64,000 nucleotides of DNA from positions 66,779 through 130,778 of the forward strand of contig CH003399.1 of NCBI GenBank assembly GCA_000149265.1, read 5' to 3'. Of the stretch, positions 11,960 through 24,100 are shown one piece after another. The position numbers and the translations under genes were made by a program. This DNA comes from Ciona savignyi (taxonomy: Eukaryota; Chordata; Ascidiacea; Phlebobranchia; Cionidae). The notes beneath the pieces were generated by a model. The model saw only the letters and a list, made by a program, of their open reading frames with translations. It was not told the DNA's origin and did no database searches. Each line of letters opens with the position of its first letter. Position 1 is the first letter of the stretch.

Positions 11960-12837
11960 TCTTTCAGACACGCCGGCATAATAAGCAACCTGGTCCGTTT
12001 CTTTCTCTCAATATTTAAGCAAATGCCACAGATAAGTGTTTTTTTAAGAGCAACGATTCCAGATGGCCTTTTATAGAAGAAACAGAATTTTAATGGCTGA
12101 TAGGGTGGGTTATTAAGATAGACCGATAGCGATTGTAGACATAAATAAAAAGTCTATGAATTATGAAACAGGGCCAAGGGGTATGACGATTAAGAATAGC
12201 AATAAACATTAAATTTATTTTTTTTTTTTGTTTATTTCACCGAAGAATAAATCAAACAGTTGTATGATACTTCTAGCAAAAAAGAAAAGGCCATAGTAGT
12301 ATTTTTCTTAATACATACATGGACATTTCGGGAATTGTTTATCAAAAAATGAAATAAGTAATTTCAAAAATAAATAAAAAAAATTACTCTTGCTCCTTGG
12401 TTTTTTTCAACATTTTGCCTTATATCTCTTAAAAGTTAAAAATATGGTTATTAATTTATTTAATTCTGACTATAAAAAATTAGTTTATATTATATTTAAA
12501 ATACATGGCAGTAATGAGAAATTTTACTGGCAGTGCATTACCATGAAAACCATGTGCATGACTTTAAAAAACAATAATAGTGATGTAATTATAATTCTGT
12601 TATAAAAATTAACAAATTAAATCATGCATGACTGGACTACTAACAAATTTCAAACAAAAACAACACTAAAACAGACTAGTTTAGTTGAAATACAGTTATT
12701 ACTTTGTACTTAAATAAAAATGTCAATATACCATTTCGAACATGATTCTCAATAAAGGGGAAATTAAAACATAATTTTTCATACAGGAAGCAATTAAACT
12801 GCGATTGCTTGTAACAACGAATTGGCTGTTCATTTAG
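11960..12837. promoter_or_regulatory. Upstream region of the CNK-like gene
   Basis: This is the 5' side of the CNK start codon at 11959 and should hold its leader and promoter. On the minus strand a CAG about 35 bases before the ATG could be a leader acceptor. No TATA box or other element stands out; the DNA is very AT-rich. Confidence 0.35.
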
Positions 12838-13032
12838 GGGCAACACTAAAAGGAGGGAAAGCGGGAAGGAGGGAAATTGCACAATAAAATTACGGAAACT
12901 AATTTAAACCCTGCCCTGAACACTAATCTCAACCTCAGAACTAACCCTAACTCCAACCCCACGTTTAAAACTGACTCTAATGTTATAATCCTTATTTTAG
13001 TGTGCAGTTTCCCTCCTTTGGCATCTTGCAAA
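12838..13032. mobile_element. GGAGGGAAA-ended MITE, best copy
   Basis: It starts GGGCAACACTAAAAGGAGGG and ends in GCAGTTTCCCTCCTTTGGC, so the ends are inverted repeats of about 15-20 bases. The interior holds AACTAACCCTAACTCCAACC, which looks telomere-like but is a fixed part of the family. Confidence 0.75.
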
Positions 13033-13129
13033 AAACAAATAAAAAAAAGAAAACAGTAATAGAACATGTAATAGCAAGTTTGCACAGAGTTTTTCTGGCA
13101 CACAATCAGTGAAGTAGCTCATTATGTGA

Positions 13130-13350
13130 GAAAAATATTTTTTTTAGTTTAGTTCAATTTTAGTTTCCACAATGAAAACACGAAGCAGGACCTTTGATAA
13201 AATTTGGAAAACGGAAAAAACGACAAAACGACAATCGTTAGAACACGTCTAAAAACCAATCAATTATCAAATGTCGGTGTAATTAGACACAGTCGCTAAA
13301 CCCACATAAAAAAATAAAAATGAAAAAATAAAAGCATAAAAAATTACACT
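13130..13350 (-). mobile_element. SINE-B remnant, 3' part
   Basis: TTTAGTTTAGTTCAATTTTAG is close to the reversed AACTAA tail. The following AAAACGACAATCGTTAGAAC segment is the reversed SINE-B body, shared with 11030-11160. Confidence 0.6.
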
Positions 13351-13687
13351 GAGCCTCTTATAATCCAAATTCTTCTTGTTTTTGCCTATAATTAAAATAG
13401 GCTAAGTATTCCTTACCATTTCCTATAATTTGAATTACTCTGTTATTAGTTATATTTTACATTATACAATATTCATATTTATTATGGCATCTAGCTGTCT
13501 ACATATTATTGGCTTTTAGGCAATACATATTATTGGTGGCATGCATATGTTTTTATAAAATTACAAAATTTTGTTATTTTAAAGAAAAAAGGACGGTTTA
13601 CAATTCAAAGTTATTATTTCCTTGCTTACCACTTTTGGCCTCTTGCATTTACGAGTCAAAAGTCGACCATACTTCTAGTGTACAAAT

Positions 13688-13909
13688 AGGATAGGATAGG
13701 ATATTCATGTTTATCCCTGTGAATAGGAAAACCAAGGGGGTTAACACATGTTCCTTCAATTTGTTAGAACCCATTAATCCGCTGGGTTCAGGCAATGTCC
13801 GTTAAGTGCCTTGTCCAAGGACACAACCGGCTAGCTAGCGACCAGTTTCGAACCTTTAACCTTTCGATTGAAAGGCGTCGCACTAAACCAAAAGACTAAC
13901 CAGTCGGAA
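13688..13909 (-). mobile_element. SINE-A with internal deletion
   Basis: Tail and head are intact, but the part between GGTTAACACA and TGTTCCTTCAATTTG (about 75 bases) is missing. Confidence 0.85.
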
Positions 13910-15097
13910 ATACACTCACAATTAAAATATTCTGTATATCAGAACCAATTAAATAATCAATCATATTTATTTGTAAATGGACTAAAAAATCAGAAACTAT
14001 GTAGTTTTCAGGCATGTGCCATCAAAAATTAATTGCAAATGAAATAAGAGGTGTCATCTAAAGTATATCATGTACAGGAACTATAAGTCTATAAGTTTAC
14101 CAATGTTTAAAACACAAAATAAAAACGTATCGGTTAAACACTTTTAATACTTAGCAGTGATCATGCAACCAATAAAAGGTAAGAAGAACACCATATTCAT
14201 TATAATAGAATAACAAGTAAGTTTGAGTAAACCAGGGAAAAAACGAGTACCGGTAGTTAAAATACGTTAATAAAATATTTAGGATAACTAAATCATATAG
14301 GTACATGCTAAACGCGTACATAAAACTATGCAAGTTTTATTAAAAATAGAAAAAAAAAACAGCAACAACTAAATCAAAATAACACGGAAAACACAAATAG
14401 AATATTACTACGACTAAGCATATAATTTGTTTTTAACTACACATGCATACTGAAAGGTACTTCACGTAGTCTACACTACAAAATAGTATTATTTATTAAA
14501 TGTAAGAGAAACATCATAAAACATATAAAACAGATTCTTGTTTGAAAATAAATACTAACAGTTCGAAAAATACCAAAGTTGAAACCAGTCATACTAACCC
14601 AGACAGTTCGTTCATTCACGAGAAAGGAATGACAGACAAGGCGTGAATCTTATTGTGTCGAGTAATTCTAAACTTTAAAATTGTTTTAAAGCAAAAGCGT
14701 TTGTCCTCATAATATACCAGTAAATGAATAATTATAGTTTAAACAATCAAAGTTATTTTTATTTATTATTTATTTATTAATACTGGTCCCCAATGATTAA
14801 TCATTAATATATAAGTAAAGATATCTATTCTGGACTTGCTCATATCCACTTTAGGTTTGCATGTGAAATGAATTTTATTTTTAAAGTAAAGTAAAACAGT
14901 AAACGTGAAGTTAGTGTAAAAAAACGGTAATTTTATTGCTGTAGCTTGTGAAATTATTATTGTTTCTGTTTTTCTTAATATGTAATTTGCGTATTTATTC
15001 CAAAAAGACACTTCGGCCTATCTGCTTAGGTATTTTTACACTGATCTGGTACAAGCATAATCAGTTTATTCTTCTCATTTTAGCAAACTGCTATATA
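13910..15097. other. Gene-free AT-rich intergenic DNA
   Basis: This lies between the divergent CNK and PRPF19 starts and should hold the PRPF19 promoter. No coding exon, repeat family or clear promoter motif was recognised. Confidence 0.45.
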
Positions 15098-15112
15098 TGT
15101 TTTTACTTTTAG
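15098..15112 (+). promoter_or_regulatory. Possible 5' leader splice acceptor of PRPF19
   Basis: A T-rich tract ending in TTTTAG lies 45 bases before the PRPF19 ATG, with no coding exon upstream. It could accept a 5'-UTR exon or a spliced leader, which ascidians use widely. A second TTTTAG lies at about 15080. Confidence 0.4.
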
Positions 15113-15157
15113 GACATTTTTAAATCCTGCCTTTTTCTGAGATTATAAAACATAAAT

Positions 15158-18100
15158 ATGTCTCTGGTTTGCTCAAGTAAGTATTATTATCTTAATTTTT
15201 GAACGGTGTATTCTTGGTCATAGTTCATTTCTGAAAATATTTCCCGCCAACGTTACTTCATTTATATTTTGTCCAGCAAAGCATGTATTTGATCTAGTGA
15301 CATATCAATTGTCGGTTTATATTAATGCTAGTATGTGTATAGCTCGTAAAAACTAAAAATGGGGAAGTTGTTCAATAAAATGATGATTACGGCATTAAGG
15401 TTAGTTTTAAACATGAGGTTGGAGTTAGGCTTACAAATTAAAGGAACATGTAAATCATACACAACACACTGCAATAGCTCCGGTAACTCGACGATGAGTG
15501 CAAGGTGATCTGACGATTGCCCGTGTGTTAACCCCCTTGGTTTTTCCATTCACGGGGATAAACATGAATAACCTATTCTGTATAACTTATTAAAGGTTCT
15601 GTTGATTTTGGTCGTTGTTACGTCTTCGCGCTTAATCCCATTACATGAATGACCCTATCCCAAATTGAATACCTGTAAAGCATCATTTCCTTGCATATTT
15701 TAGTTTCCGGGGAAGTACCTGAAGTGGCCTGCATATCTCCTGTCTCCGGCTGTGTGTTCGAGAAGCGATTGCTAGAGAAATTTGTCTTCGAAAATGGAAC
15801 AGACCCAACCAATAACCAACCTTTGTCGATGGAACAAGTAATAGAAATGAAGGTCTGTGTCGCTCTTGTATAAAAAGATAGATTTCGTCTAGTATGTTCG
15901 TTTTATTTATTAATTGCACCGGGTTAACCAAATAAAGGACACTAAAGGGATCACAAACCACTGACTTTCTCAAACATTTTAAAAATCCATAACATCATTT
16001 GTGATAATGCTTTGTACACCAGTACCTGAATTTGATCCTGAGTTGATTTTTCCATTTAAACACTGCAACAATTGCTATGTTATAATATTTATTCAGTTAG
16101 TTGTCTAGAGATAGATTGTGGATTGCAAATGGAAAAATAAATCCTTTCTTAATTTTTCTTCAAACAAAAGAGTAGCATTAGATAGATATATAAATGATAG
16201 TTATTGTTTCTAATATTACAAACATTGGATATAGTTTTACACTAGAAATGCACTATTAAAACTTACCGGTACTTTATCGATCACAGCCTCACAGCATAGC
16301 TGACAAGTTAATATAAAATAACAGACCAAAGTTAATATAACTTTGTTGTGTGCGGTGGTGATTTTCGCAGGACAATTTTTTTCCTATGCGCTACTATGTA
16401 GGTTTTCATAAAACGTCCCTTATTTGGCAGCCCGTGCCCTGTGGAAACTAATGGAAATGGCAACTTATATTTGTACTATAATGTATGCACCTATAACACT
16501 GCATAGCACTTCACTGAAACTGTGCATAATGATATTAATTTTGTAAAGCAAATTTTCACTCTAATTCTAACGACTGTCGTTTTTTTCCCGTTTTGCAAAT
16601 TTTTATCAAAGGTTGCATCGTGGAAACAAAAAATAAACTAAACTTATGCTAAGAGTAATAAACCTGGCATACAGACAAACCCAATAGTTCGTCCGAAGCC
16701 ACCGTCTGCTACCAGCATTCCAGCAATACTCAAGTCACTCCAAGATGAATGGGACGCTTGCATGCTCACCAGCTTCACGCTCAGACAACAACTCCACACA
16801 ACTAGACAAGGTAGTTTAATTTAATACAACTCAATCCGGCCAGTTAGTCCGGAGGTTAAGTGCGTGGCCTTTAAATCGAAAGGTTGCAGGTGTGAAACTG
16901 GTTGCTAGCTCGTCGGTTGTGTCCTTCGGCACAGGCACTTAATGGACATTGCTTGAACCCAGCGGATTAATCGGTTTTACCAAAAGAAAAGTGTCTATTA
17001 TATACAACACACTCGGTAACCCGACGATTGCCTGTGTGTTAACCCCCTTGCTTTTCTCATTGCCGGAGATAAACATGAATATCCTATCCTATCCAAACAA
17101 CTTATATATTTGACAAATGAGAAACAAAGTCAAAAGTCACTCTTTTTTTATGGCTCCCTTTTGGAAAAAGGGACACATTGTTTTTGTTCTATTTTTCTCG
17201 TCGCTTTGAAAGGGTTATCTTGTTTTAATAACTGTATACTAACGATCTGGCAGCCTTTACTTTTAAATTAGGATCAGTAACTTTTTTCTTTTGTAAAGAA
17301 AAATAAAATTCCTGTTAAATCGTCAAAATTGATTTCAACCTTTTATTTTATTTGATACCAACAGTGTGCAAATTGAATTCAATCTAAAACTTCAAAACAC
17401 AAAACATGGAGTTGTAAGATACTTCAAGCATAAGCAAAAAAATAAAGCCAGATTAATAATTTTTTATCTTTAATTTTATTTTATCTTCTAGATTAATATT
17501 TTTATGAGAATTTTTGGAATTTACTTAATCCATATATTGTTAAATATCATTCAGTTAATTTATGTTTCAACAATATTTTTTTCGTCAGGGTTTGGCCTAC
17601 ACTTTCACTATATTAATTTAGTTTTATCCATTTACTTTCAAATTACGTGTTTTAACGACTGTTCGTTTTGACGAATAGTTTTTCCTGCTTCTGTGCCATG
17701 TTTTTGCTTTATTTGCGGCAAAAATGAATAAACTAAAACTGTGTTTTTGCTTCAATACTAGGGCACAAAATGAAGGAACTAAAACTGTATCCAGTTAAAT
17801 TAAAAATACATAAATCCCTGGAATATGATGAAATTAATAATTTTGCCTTTCTGTGAGAATTGATTTCAACGATAATTGTAAGAATTTCTTAAATTTCATA
17901 ATCCTCCTAGAACTGTATTTTTCATATCCCCCCAGAATTGTCCCACGCATTGTATCAGCACGACGCTGCCTGTCGAGTGATCGCTCGGTTGACGAAGGAG
18001 GCAACCGCGGCACGAGAGGCGCTCGCTACATTGAAACCGACGTCTACCATCCAACAACCCATGCAGCAGCCACAAGCCATGCAAGTTGATAAGCAACAAG

Positions 18101-21100
18101 ACGACGGTAGGTGGAATCTAATCTAACACTGTCTTTTTTCTGTCATCATCTACAGAATCTAGCAATGTCTTTTTTGGACTTATCTACATAATCTAGCAAT
18201 GTCTTTTTTGGACTTATTAACAGAATCTAGCAATGTCTTTTTTGGACTTATCTACAGAATCTAGCAATGTCTTTTTTGGACTTATCTACAGAATCTAGCA
18301 ATGTCTTTTTTGGACTTATATACAGAATCTAGCAATGTCTTTTTTGGACTTATCTACAGAATCTAGCAATGTCTTTTTTGGACTTATCTACAGAATCTAG
18401 CAATGTCTTTTTTGGACTTATCTACAGAATCTAGCAATGTCTTTTTTGGACTTATCTACAGAATCTAGCAATGTCTTTTTTGGACTTATTAACAGAATCT
18501 AGCAATGTCTTTTTTGGACTTATCTACAGAATCTAGCAATGTCTTTTTTGGACTTATCTACAGAATCTAGCAATGTCTTTTTTGGACTTATCTACAGAAT
18601 CTAGCAATGTCTTTTTTGGACTTATCTACAGAATCTAGCAATGTCTTTTTTGGACTTATCTACAAAATCTAGCAATGTCTTTTTTGGACTTATCTACAAA
18701 ATCTAGCAATGTCTTTTTTGAACTTATCTACAGAATCTAGCAATGTCTTTTTTGGACTTATCTACAGAATCTAGCAATGTCTTTTTTGGACTTATCTACA
18801 GAATCTAGCAATGTCTTTTTTGGACTTAACTACAGAATCTAGCAATGTCTTTTTTGGACTTATCTACAGAATCTAGCAATGTCTTTTTGGACTTATCTAC
18901 AAAATCTAGCAATGTCTTTTTTGGAGTTATCTACATAATCTAGCAATGTCTTTTTTGGACTTATCTACAGAATCTAGCAATGTCTTTTTGGACTTATCTA
19001 CATAATCTAGCAATGTCTTTTTTGGACTTATCTACAGAATCTAGCAATGTCTTTTTTGGACTTATCTACAGAATCTAGCAATGTCTTTTTTGGACTTATC
19101 TACAAAATCTAGCAATGTCTTTTTTGGACTTATCTACAAAATCTAGCAATGTCTTTTTTGGAGTTATCTACAAAATCTAGCAATGTCTTTTTTGGACTTA
19201 TCTACAAAATCTAGCAATGTCTTTTTTGGACTTATCTACAAAATCTAGCAATGTCTTTTTTGGACTTATCTACAAAATCTAGCAATGTCTTTTTTGGACT
19301 TATCTACAAAATCTAGCAATGTCTTTTTTGGACTTATCTACAAAATCTAGCAATGTCTTTTTTGGACTTATCTACAAAATCTAGCAATGTCTTTTTTGGA
19401 GTTATCTACAAAATCTAGCAATGTCTTTTTTGGACTTATCTACAGAATCTAGCAATGTCTTTTTTGGACTTATCTACAGAATCTAGCAATGTCTTTTTTG
19501 GACTTATCTACAAAATCTAGCAATGTCTTTTTTGGACTTATCTACAGAATCTAGCAATGTCTTTTTTGGACTTAGTTACAGAATCTAGCAATGTCTTTTT
19601 GGACTTATCTACAGAATCTAGCAATGTCTTTTTTAGACTTATCTACAGAATCTAGCAATGTCTTTTTGGACTTATCTACAGAATCTAGCAATGTCTTTTT
19701 GGACTTATCTACAGAATCTAGCAATGTCTTTTTTGGACTTATCTACAGAATCTAGCAATGTCTTTTTTGGACTTATCTACAGAATCTAGCAATGTCTTTT
19801 TTGGACTTATCTACAGAATCTAGCAATGTCTTTTTTGGACTCATTATTTACAACTAAATAGGATATTTACGTTTTATCACCATAAATGGAAAAACGCAAA
19901 GTATTCACAAGGGCAATCATTAAATTACCCTGCCAATACATAACGGAGCACTATAACATGGGTAATCTTAAAATACAGAGCTATTGCGGGATGTTTAATA
20001 TGATTAAGATGTTTCTTTAGAATCTATTAATCCATAGGGTTTAGGCAATGTCCTCTAAGTGCCTTAGCACACCACCGACTAGCTAGCATTCTTTTTATTA
20101 GTAAGTTTATTAAAAGATTTGGTAAAAGTTAAAAATGTTAAAACATTTCCTTTGTATTTAGTAGTTTGCCCTGAAAAGTCACCCATTTGCACTAAAAAAT
20201 TGTTGCTGGTTAAAAAAAGTTTGAATACACCAGAACCCCATATTCCCAAAACCAACATGAATTCATTTACCCCACACCAGTATGTCCGACCAGTAGGGAT
20301 GCACAAACTAGAATATCTTGGTATTCTAGAATAGTTATTTCGAATCCAGAATATCGAATCTTATTCTATATTAAAAAGCAAACTCCAGTTAAAGTGGCAA
20401 GATCGTCAAAATTTTCTGCTGGCGCTGACTACCTCAATGGCCAGTGTGATTACATACTTATAATCATAGGCGGCGACTTCAGTAAAATGTTACCGTTGCG
20501 CGAAATTTTCAGTGGTCCTATATTGAATCTAGGTCAACGTAACCCTAGGTCAAACCGCCGATCAAAGCAATAAACACCGCTGGAAAAGCGGCGCTGCGGT
20601 TAGACGATTTAATGTGATAATTATTGCGCAGGGAATTTTTTGCGTAATTATAAAACAGACATTGCGGCGAATTTACAACGGAAGTCGGCGCCCATGCTTA
20701 TAATATCCATTGTAATCAACGCTGCTGCAATATGTACAATGGAAATAAAAAGGAACTCCATGCAATTATAGTTTCTTAATGTGCAATGTATATTATTTCG
20801 AATCCAAATATTCGAAATAAACGTAACATTTGGATTCGAATCCCGTAGGATTCGAATCCGAAAGATTCGATATTCTAGTTTGTGCATCCCTAGGCGACCG
20901 GTTAGTCTGGTGGTATAGAGCGACGCCTTTCAAACGAAAGGTTGCCGGTTCGAAACAGTTTGCTCTAGCTATTTGGTTGTGTCCTTGGGCAAGGCACTTA
21001 ACGGACATTGCCTAAACCCAGCGAATTAATGGATTCTACTAAATTGAAGGAACATGTCTATCATACACAACACACTGCAATAGCTCCAGTAACCCGACGG

Positions 21101-24100
21101 TGGGCGCGAGGTGATCTGACGATTGCCCGTGTGATAACCCCCTTGGTTTCCCATTCACGGGGATAAACATGAACATCCTCTGTCGCAAAGTAATCCAATC
21201 TCACCACCAGGCGAGCCGATCGGATTGACGGAAGACGTCATCCAGAAACTCCAGGACAAAGCGAGCGTTCTCACCTCGGAGCGCAAGAAGCGAGGAAAGA
21301 GGATGCCGGAGGATCTTGCTTCTGCCGACGACATCCGGGAATATAAACAGGTGATTTCGGGTTATTGTTTCGGATTGTTGTGTCGTTTCGTGATTTCGGT
21401 TTATTGTATTTTTTCTCGATGATTTAGGGATGTTTTTTTATATTAGTTATTGTGTCGGATTATTTTGGGGTGTTTTTTGATATTAGTTATTGTGTCAATT
21501 TCTTTTGGGGTAATTAGTTATTGTACTGATTATTTTCGGGTATTTTTTATATTTGTTATTGTGTTGTAGAATTGTTTTGTTTTGTTTTTTGATATTGGTT
21601 ATTGTGTCGGATTATTTTGAGCTATTTTTGATATTAGTTATTGAGTCGTATTTTATTGAGTTATTTTTGTTTATGCTCTTTTTTAATATTTTTTTGGGTA
21701 TTGCTGTTTTTTTTATTTCTTGAAAATTTGTAGTAAATTTTCGGCTGGTTTATTCTTCAATGTGTACATAAATACATAAAGTTTTAAAGCACAATGCATT
21801 GGGTTTGTGCACTTAAAATATTGGGCCTGCATGTGTAAATAGCACATATAAATATTGTATATTACTGTGAAATAACACTCCCTGCATTCCCCCCCCCCCC
21901 CCCCCCAAAGAATAAACATGATCCTAATCACATACATATGTCGACAGATCGCCGAATACATAATATCAGTAACACATAATATCAGTAACACATCCCCCAA
22001 AGAATAAACATGTTCCCAACATATGTTGACAGATCGCCAGCCACCCTGGTCTCCACTCTGCTTCTGTTCCAGGAATATTATGTTTGGACCTTTGTGCTTC
22101 GGACACTTACAAGTGAGTACCTGAGCTTTAAAGTCCAATGTGACAAATGGAAGTATTAGTTGCCCAAGTTAATTATGTTGATTGATGGTGTGTCACATTG
22201 TACAAAAGATAATTCCATTCAAATAATCTTTGCAAACTAATATTTAGACCAATTAGCTTGGTGGATTAGTGGGTTAGTGCGCCGCCTTTCAACCGAAAGG
22301 TTGCTGGTTTGAAACTGGTCGTTAGCTAGTCGGTTGTGTTGTGTCCTTGGGCAAGTCACTTCGCATACATTACCTGAACCCAGCAGATTAATGGGTTCTA
22401 CCAAATTGAAGGAACGTGTGAACCATACACAACACAAATAGCTACGGTAACCCGACGGTGGGTGCGAGGTGATCTGCCGATTGCCCGTGTGTTAACCCCC
22501 TTGGTTTTCCCATTAACATGAAGACATGAACATCATATTCAACGTTATCCATGTTTTAACAACCAGGGTTGTCACTGGAGGAGCGGACAAAACCGCCGTC
22601 GTGTTTGACAAGGAGTCGGAACAAGTGATCACCACGTTGAAAGGTCACGCCAAGAAAGTTACCAACGTTTTGTATCATCCTTCTGAGGTGAAGCCTAATG
22701 TTTAAGATATAGTTTAAACAAGTGTGTTAATTAGGGTATTTAGGGCTGCAAGTGTGTCATTTAGCGCTGTAATGTTATACCTTGTGAATAAAAACTGTTT
22801 ATCTTAATATTGTCATGCCACAATGCCAGGGAATTTTTGGCTGGGCAAAGAACTTTTTTTAGGTTATTTGAGACTGCAAGTGTGGTATTTAGCGCTGTAA
22901 TGTTATAACTTCTGATTGTGAATAAAAACAGTTTATCTACTAACATATGAACCCACCACAGGATATCGTGTTCACGGCTTCACCCGATTCCACAATCCGA
23001 ATCTGGTCGGCACAAGATGGAAACTGCTCAACCATCATCAGGACACATAAAGAAGCAGTTACTGGTCGGTTGGACTTTATTCATTTAGCTTTAGGATAGG
23101 ATATTCATGTTTATTCCCATGAATGGAAAAACCAAGGGGGTTAACACACGGGCAATCGTCAGATCACTTCGCGCCCATCGTCGGGTTACCGGAGCTATTT
23201 CAGTGTGTTGCGTATGATAGACATGTTCCTTTAATTTGGTAGAACCCATTAATCCGCTGGGTTCAGGCAATGTCCATTAAGTGCCTAGCCCAGGCATGGG
23301 CAACCCCTGGCACGTGTGCCCAACTTGGCACGCGAGCTCGTATTTCTGGCACGCTAGTTCAAGGAAAACTTAAAAGTTGTTGTATTATTTGAGCTTTGGA
23401 CCGGTAAACCTATTTCACATAAGCTCATCGTTACGTTTATCAAATTGCGTTAATGAGAGTAAAAATTTATCGTTAAACACATTTTTTCACCTGCCTAAGG
23501 TTTGCTCTATCAGTAATAGTACAGCGCTTGCTTATTTTGCAGTAAAGATAAAAATTAAAAGTCATTACTGTAAAACAGCGGTTCTCAAAGTGGGATCCGC
23601 GGTCTTTTGGGGACCGCGCAGCACCTTTTAAAAAAATTTAACGACGCTTCTGAAGAAAAAAATTGTGTAAAATTAAGTTTTTACGCAACTTTTCCTTCAA
23701 TCAACCTAACAAACACAATTTGTCATGAAAGCTTACAGGCTACATAGGCATTTATGACATCACAAGAAGCTATTTGATGTCACATTAGTGCAATTCAAAA
23801 GTACAGACCCCTACTATAGTAGGAAATAGTACAATTCCTATTATAGTAGGAGTAAGCATTCAAAAAATGCCAAGGTCAGAGGCGTTCCTTAAGCCGTGCA
23901 TCCGGGTTAATATGTTTTGTTTTAGAATTTTAACGTTGCTAAATGTTTCGTTTTACTTTCCTATTTTTTGAGGGGACCGTGAGTCATTTAAAAAATTGCT
24001 AGGGACTGTTGCGTATTTAAAAAAAAAAGTTTGAGAACCGCTGCTGTAAAAAGTTATTTCGTTTTTTGTCCCTACCGAATGTTAGGACCATCAGCTAAAA

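Noticed and set aside
18135-19843. CRISPR-like regular repeat array
   Set aside because: Direct tandem units with no unique spacers, in an animal intron; it is a minisatellite.
21713-22138. 141-residue minus-strand frame
   Set aside because: It crosses PRPF19 exon 6 in antisense and a C homopolymer; shadow frame.
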